Shown here: piece by piece, positions 55,660 through 63,882 of the stretch
Layout of the letters: each line of letters starts with the position of its first letter
Position numbering within the stretch: position 1 is the stretch's first letter
Source: Streptomyces shenzhenensis
Lineage (GTDB): Bacteria > Actinomycetota > Actinomycetes > Streptomycetales > Streptomycetaceae
Direction of reading: 5' to 3'
Length of the DNA stretch: 64,000 nt
NCBI RefSeq assembly: GCF_021462265.1
Contig: NZ_JAJONF010000006.1
Coordinates: forward strand, 307,896 to 371,895
Notes under the pieces: model-generated
What the model was told of the DNA's origin: nothing
Seen by the model: only the letters and a program-made list of their open reading frames with translations
Database searches by the model: none
Translations under genes and position numbers: made by a program

Positions 55660-55770
55660 ACGGTTCGGCCCAGGCGCACGGCACTCGGTCATGACGCGGG
55701 CCGCTTCCCGATGGTCGGTCCCATCCTCGGAGTCCGCCGTCAGACCCCAGCGCGCCAGTCACGGCCCGCA
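55660..55770 (-). promoter_or_regulatory. ZTP (pfl) riboswitch upstream of glyA
   Basis: On the minus strand P1 is CGGGCCG (55762-55768) pairing with CGGCCCG (55697-55703). Directly after the first strand comes GTGACTGGCG, the conserved 5' core of pfl RNAs. The joining segment GGGAAGCG precedes the second P1 strand, and a short hairpin leads to the 3' core GCGCCTGGGC. Order and spacing match pfl RNAs, which sense ZTP/ZMP when 10-formyl-folate is short, and glyA is a known target class. The start codon lies about 30 bases after the 3' core. Confidence 0.85.
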
Positions 55771-55876
55771 GGTCACATTACCGGGCACGCCGGGCCGCAG
55801 GGCCGTGGCGTCCACCAGTCGGGCAGGGGCAGAGGGTAGGAAGGGTGGCGATCCCGCCGCGCCCCCTGGAGTCGCC

Positions 55877-57082
55877 GTGACCACTACGGAAGCCCTCGTC
55901 GCCGCCGCCGACGCGCACAGCGCGCACAACTACCACCCGCTGCCGGTGGTGATCGCGACGGCCGAGGGCGCCTGGATGACGGATGTCGAGGGGCGCCGGT
56001 ACCTGGACTTCCTGGCCGGCTATTCGGCGCTGAACTTCGGGCACGGCCACCCGCGGCTGGTCGCGGCGGCGAAGGCGCAGCTGGAGCGGGTGACGCTGAC
56101 GTCGCGGGCGTTCCACCACGACCGGTTCGCCGCGTTCTGCGCCCAGTTGGCCGAGCTGTGCGGGAAGGAGACGGTGCTGCCGATGAACACGGGGGCGGAG
56201 GCCGTGGAAACGGCGGTGAAGACCGCCCGGAAGTGGGGGTACCGGGTCAAGGGCGTGCCGGCCGGGATGGCGAAGGTGGTGGTCGCCGCCGGGAACTTCC
56301 ACGGGCGTACGACGACCGTGATCAGCTTCTCGACCGACCCGGAGGCTCGGGCGGACTTCGGGCCGTACACGCCCGGCTTCGAGATCGTGCCGTACGGGGA
56401 CCTGACGGCGATGCGGGCCGCGGTGACCGAGAACACGGTCGCGGTGCTGCTGGAGCCGATCCAGGGCGAGGCGGGGGTCGTGGTGCCGCCGGCCGGCTAT
56501 CTGGCGGGGGTGCGGGAGCTGACGCGGCAGCGGGGGGTGCTGTTCGTCGCGGACGAGATCCAGTCGGGGCTGGGACGGACCGGGCGGACCTTCGCGTGCG
56601 AGCACGAGGGGGTCGTACCGGACGTGTACGTCCTCGGGAAGGCGCTGGGGGGCGGGGTGCTGCCGGTGTCGGCGGTGGTGGCGGACGCGGAGGTGCTCGG
56701 GGTGTTCCGGCCCGGCGAGCACGGGTCCACCTTCGGGGGGAATCCGCTGGCCTGCGCGGTGGGCCTGGAGGTGATCGCGATGCTGCGGACCGGGGAGTTC
56801 CAGGAGCGGGCGGCCGAGTTGGGTGAGCTGCTGCACCGGCGGCTGGCGGAGATGACCGGGAGCGGACGGGTGACGGCGGTGCGGGGCCGGGGGCTGTGGG
56901 CCGGGGTGGACGTGGATCCGGCGGTGGGGTCGGGGCGGGCGGTTTCGGAGCGGCTGATGGAGCGGGGGGTGCTGGTGAAGGACGCCCACGGGGTGACGGT
57001 GCGGGTGGCTCCGCCGCTGGTGGTGGAGGAGGAGGATCTGGAGTGGGGTGTCGAGCAGCTGTGGGAGGTGCTGAGCGCCTGA
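55877..57082 (+). CDS. rocD: ornithine aminotransferase
   Basis: 401-aa class III PLP aminotransferase. Start motif NYHPLPVVIATAEGAWMTDV, MNTGAEAVETAVKTARKWGY, GNFHGRTTTVISFSTD, the Asp in FVADEIQSGLGRTG and the PLP Lys in VYVLGKALGGGVLPVSAV; GEHGSTFGGNPLACAV follows. It moves the delta-amino group of ornithine to 2-oxoglutarate, giving glutamate semialdehyde for proline or glutamate. GTG 55877 has GGAG 6 bases upstream. It is divergent from glyA. Confidence 0.94.
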   Translation: MTTTEALVAAADAHSAHNYHPLPVVIATAEGAWMTDVEGRRYLDFLAGYSALNFGHGHPRLVAAAKAQLERVTLTSRAFHHDRFAAFCAQLAELCGKETVLPMNTGAEAVETAVKTARKWGYRVKGVPAGMAKVVVAAGNFHGRTTTVISFSTDPEARADFGPYTPGFEIVPYGDLTAMRAAVTENTVAVLLEPIQGEAGVVVPPAGYLAGVRELTRQRGVLFVADEIQSGLGRTGRTFACEHEGVVPDVYVLGKALGGGVLPVSAVVADAEVLGVFRPGEHGSTFGGNPLACAVGLEVIAMLRTGEFQERAAELGELLHRRLAEMTGSGRVTAVRGRGLWAGVDVDPAVGSGRAVSERLMERGVLVKDAHGVTVRVAPPLVVEEEDLEWGVEQLWEVLSA

Positions 57083-57449
57083 GGGGGTCCCTTGCCCGGC
57101 TCCGCGGTCCCTCCCTTCGCCGCACCCGGACACCTGTGGTCAGCGGCCCGGCCGCGTCCCGTACCGGCCGTGGACAGATCGCCTGCTTGCCGTGAAACCT
57201 CGAAGCCAACCGCTGAGCCCATCTCAGCCCTGGCAGCCCTGGCAGGAATCCCACCGGGGGCGTGAGGGCCATGGGCGAGCGCATCGAGCCGTACGACCAC
57301 GCTATGGACGCCTGTGCTCCCCCTTGCGCCTCGTGGCCTTCGGCGCTGCCGCCGGAGCCGACGATCCTCTCCCGACGGCAGTGGGCCCTCTCCACGAGGT
57401 GTTCCCGCCGAGAGGGCCCAGTCACGCTCGGCGCTCGCATGACAGGGGT
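57083..57449. other. 367-base intergenic stretch after rocD
   Basis: No gene is supported. It contains a short direct repeat (CAGCCCTGG twice near 57230) and the terminator hairpin at 57383-57419. A short plus-strand frame at 57262-57534 has no ribosome site, overlaps the 55-aa gene antisense and has poor composition. Confidence 0.5.
57383..57419. terminator. terminator hairpin, 10-bp perfect stem
   Basis: GGGCCCTCTC at 57383-57392 pairs perfectly with GAGAGGGCCC at 57410-57419 around a 17-base loop. It lies 31 bases beyond the stop of the 55-aa gene and may also end rocD transcripts. Confidence 0.75.
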
Positions 57450-57617
57450 TTACCTGCTGTTCTTCACCGGCCGACGAAACACGTCCCTGATCAGCCACCG
57501 CAGCTTGCGGGCCCGTGGGGTCTCAGTGGAGTAGCTGGTGGTGAACCTGATGTCGTCCGCGGTACGCCCCAGAGGCGTACCTTCAGGCGAGTACCGGGTG
57601 GGGGGCTGTTCGACCAT
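57450..57617 (-). CDS. 55-aa small protein coupled to a secreted-protein gene
   Basis: 55 aa: polar, starting MVEQPPTRYSPEGTPLGRT, with a Thr/Ser-rich middle (FTTSYSTETPRA) and a basic amphipathic C-terminus (RKLRWLIRDVFRRPVKNSR). No Cys, so it is not a classical lanthipeptide or disulfide peptide. The ATG has TAGGAGA a few bases upstream, and that site overlaps the stop codon of the secreted-protein gene, so translation is coupled. A terminator follows. Not recognised; a regulatory or chaperone-like small protein is possible but not shown. Confidence 0.65.
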   Translation of the reverse strand: MVEQPPTRYSPEGTPLGRTADDIRFTTSYSTETPRARKLRWLIRDVFRRPVKNSR

Positions 57618-57626
57618 GCGTCTCTC

Positions 57627-58247
57627 CTACGGATTCGGAGACCTGGTCCCGCATCCTTTGCGCAGATCGTTGTTGGAGCGGGTCTTGGGGCCCCAGCCGA
57701 TCCCGCTGGCGTAGCCCTGCATCACAGGGTAGTAGGTGTAGGTGCCGCCCCCGTCGTTGCAGTCCGTCGACCATCCGTAGTCGATGAAGCTGTTCGAGGT
57801 CAGTCCCGTGCCGTGCCAGTCGTTGTAGCCGCGCGGTCCGCTCCACGAGCTGCGCCACATCTGTGTCTGCAGCTTCTGCGAGCCGAACGAACCGCTGCAC
57901 GCCTGCGAGGTCTCCCACTGGAACCACGCCCCGGCGCCGGCCCCGTGGAACGAGACATCCGAGATGTACACCGAGCAGCTCGCCGCCGCCGGAGCGGCGG
58001 GCCCGGCGGGCTTGGCGTCACCGGCCTTGTAGGTGAAGGAGTACAGCTCGCCCTTCGTCGTCTTGCCCCATTCCCCGATGGTGGTCCCCGTCACCACGCG
58101 GTGTCCGTCCACCATCACGTGCCCGACTGAGGGGTGCGGGTTGTCCGCGGCGCCCGGCGTCACCGCCGAGGCCGACGTACTGGGACCCAGAACAGCGGCC
58201 GCGGCCAAGCCAACAGCCATTACGGACAGGGGTCTTGCTATGCGCAT
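57627..58247 (-). CDS. secreted protein of unknown function
   Basis: 206 aa. A clear signal peptide (RPLSVMAVGLAAAAVLGPST, cleavage near SASA-VTP) is followed by a ~60-residue region and a Trp/Gly/Ser-rich domain (SCSVYISDVSFHGAGAGAWF; QWETSQACSGSFGSQKLQTQ; STDCNDGGGTYTYY; RKGCGTRS). Four mature Cys would allow two disulfides. The beta-rich composition suggests an extracellular binding or enzyme domain, but it is not recognised. ATG 58247 has GGGAGGGA upstream. It forms an operon with the 55-aa gene. Confidence 0.85.
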   Translation of the reverse strand: MRIARPLSVMAVGLAAAAVLGPSTSASAVTPGAADNPHPSVGHVMVDGHRVVTGTTIGEWGKTTKGELYSFTYKAGDAKPAGPAAPAAASCSVYISDVSFHGAGAGAWFQWETSQACSGSFGSQKLQTQMWRSSWSGPRGYNDWHGTGLTSNSFIDYGWSTDCNDGGGTYTYYPVMQGYASGIGWGPKTRSNNDLRKGCGTRSPNP

Positions 58248-58588
58248 AGGTGTTCCCTCCCGTTGCGATGCCGGTCGGTCGATCCGACAACGAGGGAACA
58301 CTAGTTCGAGGGCCATGAAGAGCGAGGCACTCGGCACAGGCTTGACCGAATCACGATCGCCTCACCTGCACTGAACACCACACAATGGCGCAAACCCCCC
58401 TCCGTCCTCGGCGTGCGCACCCGTACCTGGCCCCACAGTTCCAGGCTGGAACTGCACCGTTCGTCGAGGCCGGCTCCCCTCAGGGTCCACGCGGACGCCG
58501 CGTCATCAAGCGGCCTGAACTGTGACTGCCGGCCGGTGACCAACGATCTGCTTCGCAGTCTGCCGCTCATGAGGGAACACGCCTGCAT
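58248..58588. other. 341-base region upstream of the secreted-protein gene
   Basis: Holds the leftward promoter of the secreted-protein gene and no supported gene. The short frames present are out of frame with the remnant that follows. Confidence 0.4.
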
Positions 58589-58921
58589 GCGGACGCCACA
58601 CGCCGTCTGGCAGAGACGGGCCTCTATGAGTTCGAGCCGGGGCTGACGGACGCCGAGTTCGCGCGCATCGAGCGCGAGTACGGCTTCGAGTTCACAGACG
58701 ATCACCGATCGTTCCTCGCAGCCGGCCTACCGCCGGTCAACGTCCCTCCCGAGGAAGGGCAGACCTGGTCCAGGCCCTGGCCGGAGTGGCGGGGCGGCGA
58801 CCCGGACAGCCTGCGTACACAACTCGACCGGCCGGTCGATGGTGAGGTCTGCCAGGCACGCCAAGTCGAGCGCACTGCACTACTGCAGCCCGGGGCAGCC
58901 TGCCTGGACAGGACATCTTGA
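58589..58921 (+). pseudogene. remnant of a Smi1/Knr4 (SUKH)-like hypothetical protein
   Basis: The frame reads RRLAETGLYEFEPGLTDAEF, ARIEREYGFEFTDDHRSFLA, AGLPPVNVPPEEGQTWSRPW and PEWRGGDPDSLRTQLDRPV, the N-terminal two-fifths of a common Streptomyces Smi1/Knr4-like protein. It has no start codon after the upstream in-frame stop, a small disruption near GLPPVNVPP, and after GEVC it runs into unrelated sequence ending at 58921, so the C-terminal half is lost. Homology is from memory of such proteins. Related proteins often act as immunity factors in contact-toxin loci. Confidence 0.65.
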
Positions 58922-58938
58922 TCTTGACGGCCGGTCCG

Positions 58939-59352
58939 TTAGTCCCCTTCGGGCAAGCCATCGGACTTGTCCGTGCGCATGAGGATTCCGGGACAGTCTG
59001 GATCGACTTCGCCCGTGTAGTGGTTTCGCCAGAAGTAGCGACTGGTGCGCGGCAGCGGCACCTCCACAAGCCGGCCGTCGTGCATCATCCACAAGCCGAA
59101 GCAGTCATCTTCCTCGTCGTGGATCAGCACCTGCACCGAGTGCGGGGATGGCCAAGGCTGAGACTCCAGGTCTTCCAGGAGCCCGACCCAGTTGCTCCGT
59201 CGTGTGAACTCAATGGCCCAGCCGCCGAACATGCCGTGCCCGATATCTGCGAATTGGCCATGCCACTTTCGGGCGGGATCCGGCTGCGTCAGCGGTTCCA
59301 TGACCTCTTCGGCGCTGCTGGCCAACACGATGACCTCGGCGAATCTGCTCAT
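58939..59352 (-). CDS. hypothetical cytoplasmic protein
   Basis: 137 aa, not assigned. It reads SRFAEVIVLASSAEEVMEPL, then HGQFADIGHGMFGGWAIEFT, RRSNWVGLLEDLESQPWPSP and DEEDDCFGLWMMHDGRLVEV. Trp/Asp/Gly-rich alpha/beta composition resembles small Streptomyces proteins found near Smi1/Knr4 and toxin-immunity genes; that context fits the remnant beside it. ATG 59352 is used; a TTG at 59388 would add 12 residues without a ribosome site. Confidence 0.75.
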   Translation of the reverse strand: MSRFAEVIVLASSAEEVMEPLTQPDPARKWHGQFADIGHGMFGGWAIEFTRRSNWVGLLEDLESQPWPSPHSVQVLIHDEEDDCFGLWMMHDGRLVEVPLPRTSRYFWRNHYTGEVDPDCPGILMRTDKSDGLPEGD

Positions 59353-59521
59353 GGCTGAGTATCGCCGGAGGCACGGGAGGAACCGCAATCGAGTTCCGTC
59401 TCTGGAGTCGACACCCGCGATCCGAGGGCGACGATGGCGGGAGGTTGGCTCCGAGACTTTGGGACCGAGCTGCCATGGGGCGAGTGATCCTGGCCCCGTA
59501 AGCTTCCGGCGAGTCGGGCAG

Positions 59522-59653
59522 TCAGTGGACCTGCAACGACGAGTTCCACTCGCCTCGGTGCAACTGACAGCGGGAGTAACCGATCATCGCCGGATTCTGG
59601 CACCGCTTGCCGGTCTTGGTATGGGTCGACCCGCACTTGACCTGTTTGCCCAT
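59522..59653 (-). CDS. 43-aa Cys/His small protein, possible zinc-binding
   Basis: 43 aa: MGKQVKCGSTHTKTGKRCQN then PAMIGYSRCQLHRGEW. Three Cys and His in the order C-x-H-x-C-x-C-xx-H form a likely zinc knuckle of the kind seen in phage-related and HNH-adjacent small proteins. The ATG has a perfect GGAGG 6 bases upstream (AGAGGAGGACGA), which is the best ribosome site in this region. Function unknown. Confidence 0.8.
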   Translation of the reverse strand: MGKQVKCGSTHTKTGKRCQNPAMIGYSRCQLHRGEWNSSLQVH

Positions 59654-59829
59654 TCGTCCTCCTCTGTCCGGTCGGAGGCGTGCCATGTCAGGACCATCGT
59701 CACCGGCCAGCGGTGCGAACCGCTCCACCTGCGCGCGTATTCGACTGATTCCCGCTCTTTCCGGTCTGGATCATGACATTCTCGTCGAGGCCGATCGGCA
59801 TCAAGGCAGCAGCTCGCTCAGTGCCGGTG

Positions 59830-61307
59830 TTACGCCTGGCCGTACAGGTCTGCCAGATCGATCAGCTGGACTCCGGGGGCGGTGGCGGCGATGCGGGCCT
59901 GGTCGTTGAAGCCCGCCCCGCTGGAGCAGATGAGCTGAGTACGGGTGGTGTCGTAGCGTCCGGCCTGGGTGATGAGGTCGCGGATGTGCCGGAGGCGATC
60001 GATGTGCGCGATGCCCATGGTGTCGTTCCACTTGGCTTCTCCGATGGCCAGCAGCGGCGGCTTGCCGCCGTCCGCGATGCCGACGGCCGCCACATCGATC
60101 TCGTGCCCGGTGCGGGCTTTCGGGTCATGGACGACGCCGTGGCCGACTCGGGCTGGGAGGCCGCCGAGCGGGTCGGGGTCGGCGTGGTGGAGGGTCCAGT
60201 CGCGGCAGACCTGTTCGAAGTGGGGCCGAGGACGTTGCTGGTGAAGCGGCGACGGCTGGCCTGCCAGACCCGGGTGGCGCTGCCGGGCCGTTCCAACTGG
60301 TCCCAGACCGGGCGCATGATGGCGTGGTAGAAGCCGATCAGCGGTTCGGCGATGCGGTAGGTGGGGCGGTTGTCGCGGAAAGCGTCGGCGTCGCGGTGCA
60401 GCAGCCCGGCGTCTTCGAGGACGTTGATGGGGTGCGCGATGTCGGTTGCCTTGCGTTCCAGGTAGCCGGCCATGCTGCCGCGGGTCGCGTTGCCGTCGGC
60501 GACGGCCGCCAGGACGGACAGGTACAGCGCGGTGTCACGCAGATCAGGCTCCTCGGCCAGCAGATAACGGGCCTCGCGGAAGAGCGGCGTCTCGGGGTTG
60601 AGGACCGTACGTACAACCCAGGCGTCGAAGTCGTCGGGCCCGTCGGGGCTGTCTCCTCGCGCGAACTCGCGCCGGTAGGCGGGCGTACCGCCGACGATCG
60701 CGTTGACCTGCAGGGCCAGCCGGGGGTCGGTGATGTTCCAGAACTCCGCGGCGAGGCGGTGGTCACGGGGGCGCACGACAAGTTCCAGTCCCGCCCGGCC
60801 TCTCAGCGGCGCGTTGCCGGACAACAGCTTGCCCATGAAGGACAGGGCCGAGCCGCACAGCAGCAACCGCGCACGAGAGGCCGTGCGCTGCTCCCGCAGC
60901 GGACGGAACGCCTCTTGAATGATGGAGGGCAGCTCCGGATTGGCTCTGACGAGGTACGGGAACTCGTCGATCACCACGGGCACGGGGCGCTCGGAGCCGA
61001 GGGCGAGGAGTGCGTCGACAGCTTCGGCCCAATGTGCGAAGTGGTAGGGGCTGGCGGGCCGGACATGAGCGGTGAGCGCCGTGCTGATCCGGCGCAGAGA
61101 CTCGGCGTCAGCGGCCTCGGTCGCACCGAAATAGAAGCCCCCCTCGGCACGGCAGGCCGCGTCGAGCAGGAAGGTCTTGCCCTGGCGGCGCCGACCGGAG
61201 ACCACTCCGAGCGTGGCACCGGGCTGAGGCCGACATCGACGGTAACCGCGCTGGGCAGGGACTCCCCCACCGTGGCCGGACGGGAACGCGGCCCGCGTTC
61301 CGACCAC
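59830..61307 (-). pseudogene. AAA ATPase of the DUF234 type, frameshifted
   Basis: The frame shows Walker A VVSGRRRQGKTFLLDAACRA, Walker B PVPVVIDEFPYLVRANPE, sensor RARLLLCGSALSFMGKLLSG, and a winged-helix region (YLERKATDIAHPINVLEDAG). Near 60222-60225 a CCCC run appears to have lost one C: upstream it reads SNVLGPTSNRSAATG, while one base more would give GPHFEQVCRDWTLHHADPD and continue into the nuclease-like tail IGEAKWNDTMGIAHIDRLRH, which stays open to 59830. The N-terminus before the Walker A also looks disturbed. It may be a decayed gene or a sequencing error in a homopolymer. Confidence 0.75.
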
Positions 61308-61358
61308 CTGACCGAGCGCGGCCTGGGTTCGGGAGAGAAGGGGGTGTCGGCGCTCGGG

Positions 61359-61910
61359 TCACTGTGCGTTGGGGTCACGCAGGCCGACTGCGTCATGCCG
61401 CCAGAACGGCTCTGCATAGACCAGCGTCCCCGTCATCCACGGCTCGCACTCCGGGAACCTGATGACCTGGAAAGCACTGTCCGGGATGCGCAGGGACGGC
61501 TTTCGGAAGCCCAGGCCGCCACCGGGCGCGAAGCCGAAACGTGAGTAATAGCCCGGATCACCCTCCAGGAAGACGAGAGGAACAGCCCTCTCGGCGAGAA
61601 CCTCCAGTCCGTGTCGGACCAGAGCCGAGCCGATACCCCGCTTGTGAAGCTCGGGCATCACTCCCAGCGGACTGAGGACTTGCACGTCGACCAGCCGGCG
61701 AGGGGCATCGAGAAGACTGCGGGTGAACATGACGTGCCCGACGACCTGCCTGTCGTGCTCGGCGACCAGCGAGAGACCGTCCTCGGGTGTGATGGTGTCC
61801 CGCAGGGTGTCGACCAGGTCGGCCACGACACGGCCATGGTCACCGAACGCCCGCAGGTGAACGTCCCGCACGGCCCGTCTGTCACTCGGAATTTCCTCGC
61901 GAAGATCCAT
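61359..61910 (-). CDS. GNAT family N-acetyltransferase (YhbS-like)
   Basis: 183 aa. The acetyl-CoA-binding motif A is LSPLGVMPELHKRGIGSALV with the R/Q-x-x-G-x-G/A core, preceded by VVGHVMFTRSLLD and followed by LVFLEGDPGYYSRFGFAPG, the motif B/YhbS segment. It would acetylate an unknown small molecule or protein amine. ATG 61910 is used; an upstream in-frame start at 62009 adds an unlike segment. It lies 51 bases from the broken ATPase gene. Confidence 0.9.
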   Translation of the reverse strand: MDLREEIPSDRRAVRDVHLRAFGDHGRVVADLVDTLRDTITPEDGLSLVAEHDRQVVGHVMFTRSLLDAPRRLVDVQVLSPLGVMPELHKRGIGSALVRHGLEVLAERAVPLVFLEGDPGYYSRFGFAPGGGLGFRKPSLRIPDSAFQVIRFPECEPWMTGTLVYAEPFWRHDAVGLRDPNAQ

Positions 61911-62057
61911 GCCCCGGAGGGTAAAGGCCCCTCCGGGCGGCTCACACACGGTTTTGGAGCCGGAAGGACACGCGGCCCGTGACCGCTCGGTCGCACACCG
62001 GACCAGCATCCAGACCGGGCGCCTGCTCCGACGGGGCGAGGGTTCGCTGATGCGGTA

Positions 62058-63242
62058 CTAGAGAATCACGTGCGGCAGGAAGCGGGCGTAGTCGTCCGTC
62101 ACCAGGCCCTGCGACTCGCGGATCCCCAGCCCCGCCGCCTCCTCCCCCACCACCCACGCGCCCAGCACCACACGGTTGCCGTCGAAGTCGGGCAGTGGGG
62201 CCAACTCCTGGTAGCAGCAGGCTTCCTCGCGTACGACGGCCGCCGCGCCCGGCGCGTGGACGAGGACACCGGCCCCCTCTCTTCCCAGCAGCGGCTTGCT
62301 GACGTACCCGTGCCTGGCCGCGAGGTCTCTCGGTCCGTCGAGGTATGCCGGGAGCAGGTTCGGGTGGCCGGGGTACAGCTCCCACAGGATCGCCAGCAGG
62401 GCCTTGTTGCTCAGGAGCATCTTCCAGGCGGGCTCGATCCACATGGTCGTTCCGGTGCCGCCGCCGTGGTCCAGGGTGTCGAGGACGTGGCCGGCGAAGG
62501 GGTCGGTGGTGAGCCATTCCCACGGGTAGAGCTTGAAGCAGGCCCGGATGAAGCGGAGCCGGTTGTCGACGAAGCGGCCGGTGAGAGTGTCCCAGCCGAT
62601 CTCCTCCATGGAGATCCAGTCGGTGGTGAGGCCCGCCTGCTCCGCCGTTTCCTTGAGGTACGCGACCGTCATCAGGTCCTCGCCGAGTTCGTCGGCGTAG
62701 GAATGGGCGAAGTGGAGCGGGGCGCCGGGCGGGAGGAGTGGGGCCTGCTTCCGCCAGGCGGCGACCAGGCGTTCGTGGAGGCTGTTCCACTGGTCGGCGC
62801 CCGGGAAGCGGTCCGCCATCCAGAACCACTGCGCCGACGCGGCCTCCACCAGGGACGTGGGGGTGTCGGCGTTGTACTCCAGGAGCTTCGCCGGACCCGT
62901 GCCGTCGTAGCGGAGGTCGAAGCGGCCGTACAGGGAGGGGAGTTCGGCGCGGCGGTGCCAGGACTCGGTCACGGCCGCCGCCACGCGCGGGTCGGTGATG
63001 CCCAGGTCGGCGAGGCGGTCCCGCGTGACCATGTGGTCCGCCGCCGCCAGGCACATCGTGTGCAGTTCCTCGACGGTCTCCTCCAGCGTCTCCACCTCGC
63101 CGAGGGTGAAGGCGTAGTAGGCGCTCTCGTCCCAGTACGGGCGCAGCTCGCCGTCGGGGTGGCGGGTGAGGGGGTAGATCAGCCCGTGCTGCTCGACGGT
63201 TCGCTGCCAGTCGGGACGGGGTTCGGCCGTACGGCGTTCCAC
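62058..63242 (-). CDS. glutathionylspermidine synthase-like ATP-grasp protein
   Basis: 394 aa matching the GSP_synth C-terminal amide-ligase fold: GRFDLRYDGTGPAKLLEYNA, DTPTSLVEAASAQWFWM, MWIEPAWKMLLSNKALLAIL and YVSKPLLGREGAGVLV (ATP-grasp Lys and Gly loop). Relatives join glutathione or other peptides to amines with ATP; bacterial YgiC/YjfC-type members have unknown substrates. Actinobacteria use mycothiol rather than glutathione, so the substrate here is probably different. GTG 63242 lies 7 bases after the lipoprotein gene, so the two are probably one operon. Confidence 0.9.
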   Translation of the reverse strand: MERRTAEPRPDWQRTVEQHGLIYPLTRHPDGELRPYWDESAYYAFTLGEVETLEETVEELHTMCLAAADHMVTRDRLADLGITDPRVAAAVTESWHRRAELPSLYGRFDLRYDGTGPAKLLEYNADTPTSLVEAASAQWFWMADRFPGADQWNSLHERLVAAWRKQAPLLPPGAPLHFAHSYADELGEDLMTVAYLKETAEQAGLTTDWISMEEIGWDTLTGRFVDNRLRFIRACFKLYPWEWLTTDPFAGHVLDTLDHGGGTGTTMWIEPAWKMLLSNKALLAILWELYPGHPNLLPAYLDGPRDLAARHGYVSKPLLGREGAGVLVHAPGAAAVVREEACCYQELAPLPDFDGNRVVLGAWVVGEEAAGLGIRESQGLVTDDYARFLPHVIL

Positions 63243-63249
63243 GGCGCGG

Positions 63250-63594
63250 TCAGCCGCCGGAGCTGCCGTGGCCGCTGCCGAAGCCGCCCCGCTTGACGCT
63301 GTGGCCGCCGCCGGACGAGCCGCCCGTACCGCTGCGCGGCTTGGTGAAGGAGCCGCCGCTGACCCAGCCGCTCTTCTTCTTGCCTCCGTAGTAGTAGCCC
63401 GCGTCGACGGCGGACCCGGTGGAGGTGCAGTTCTTGTCGGAGACGACCCGGTAGCCCTTGACGGCGGTGTAGCTGTCGCGGTCGACGCAGCGCTTGTCGG
63501 GGTCGCCGGAGCAGGCGGTCAGGGCAGCGGCCAGCAGGCCCATACCGCCGAGGACCACCGTGCCCGAGCGCAGTTGCCGACGCGCGTCCGCCAT
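63250..63594 (-). CDS. lipoprotein with Gly/Ser-rich tail
   Basis: 114 aa. Signal GTVVLGGMGLLAAALTACSG ends in a lipobox LTAC, giving Cys 28 as the modified residue. The short mature part (DRDSYTAVKGYRVVSDKNCT; GYYYGGKKKSGWV) leads to a flexible Gly/Ser/Lys/Arg tail. ATG 63594 has GGGGGAG 7 bases upstream. Coupled by a 7-base gap to the ATP-grasp gene, it may tether or present the product at the outer face; not recognised as a known family. Confidence 0.85.
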   Translation of the reverse strand: MADARRQLRSGTVVLGGMGLLAAALTACSGDPDKRCVDRDSYTAVKGYRVVSDKNCTSTGSAVDAGYYYGGKKKSGWVSGGSFTKPRSGTGGSSGGGHSVKRGGFGSGHGSSGG

Positions 63595-63882
63595 GTTCGT
63601 GCTCCCCCGTGCGATGCGATGTCCGACGACAGCTTAGACGCACGGTTTCGAGCCACCGCCAAGGCGCACTTGTCATGCCCAGGTAAGAAAATCATGTGAA
63701 GCCACCAGGATCCTGTCCGCGCCCCGAGTCCGGCGGGTACCGTCCAGCCTGCCCGTGGGTGAACGATCAACTTCGATTCTACGCGCGCAGAACCACCCAT
63801 GACCGGCGGATCCGGCCATGGGCGACCGACGCACCACCCGCACCGCCATCCCTCTCGCACCCCACCGATGGAGGAATGACAG

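Noticed and set aside
55629..55876. Glycine (gcvT) riboswitch before glyA
   Set aside because: The double-aptamer cores are absent; the ZTP motif explains the conserved segments instead.
57262..57534. 90-aa plus-strand frame
   Set aside because: No ribosome site, poor composition, overlaps the terminator and the coupled 55-aa gene antisense.
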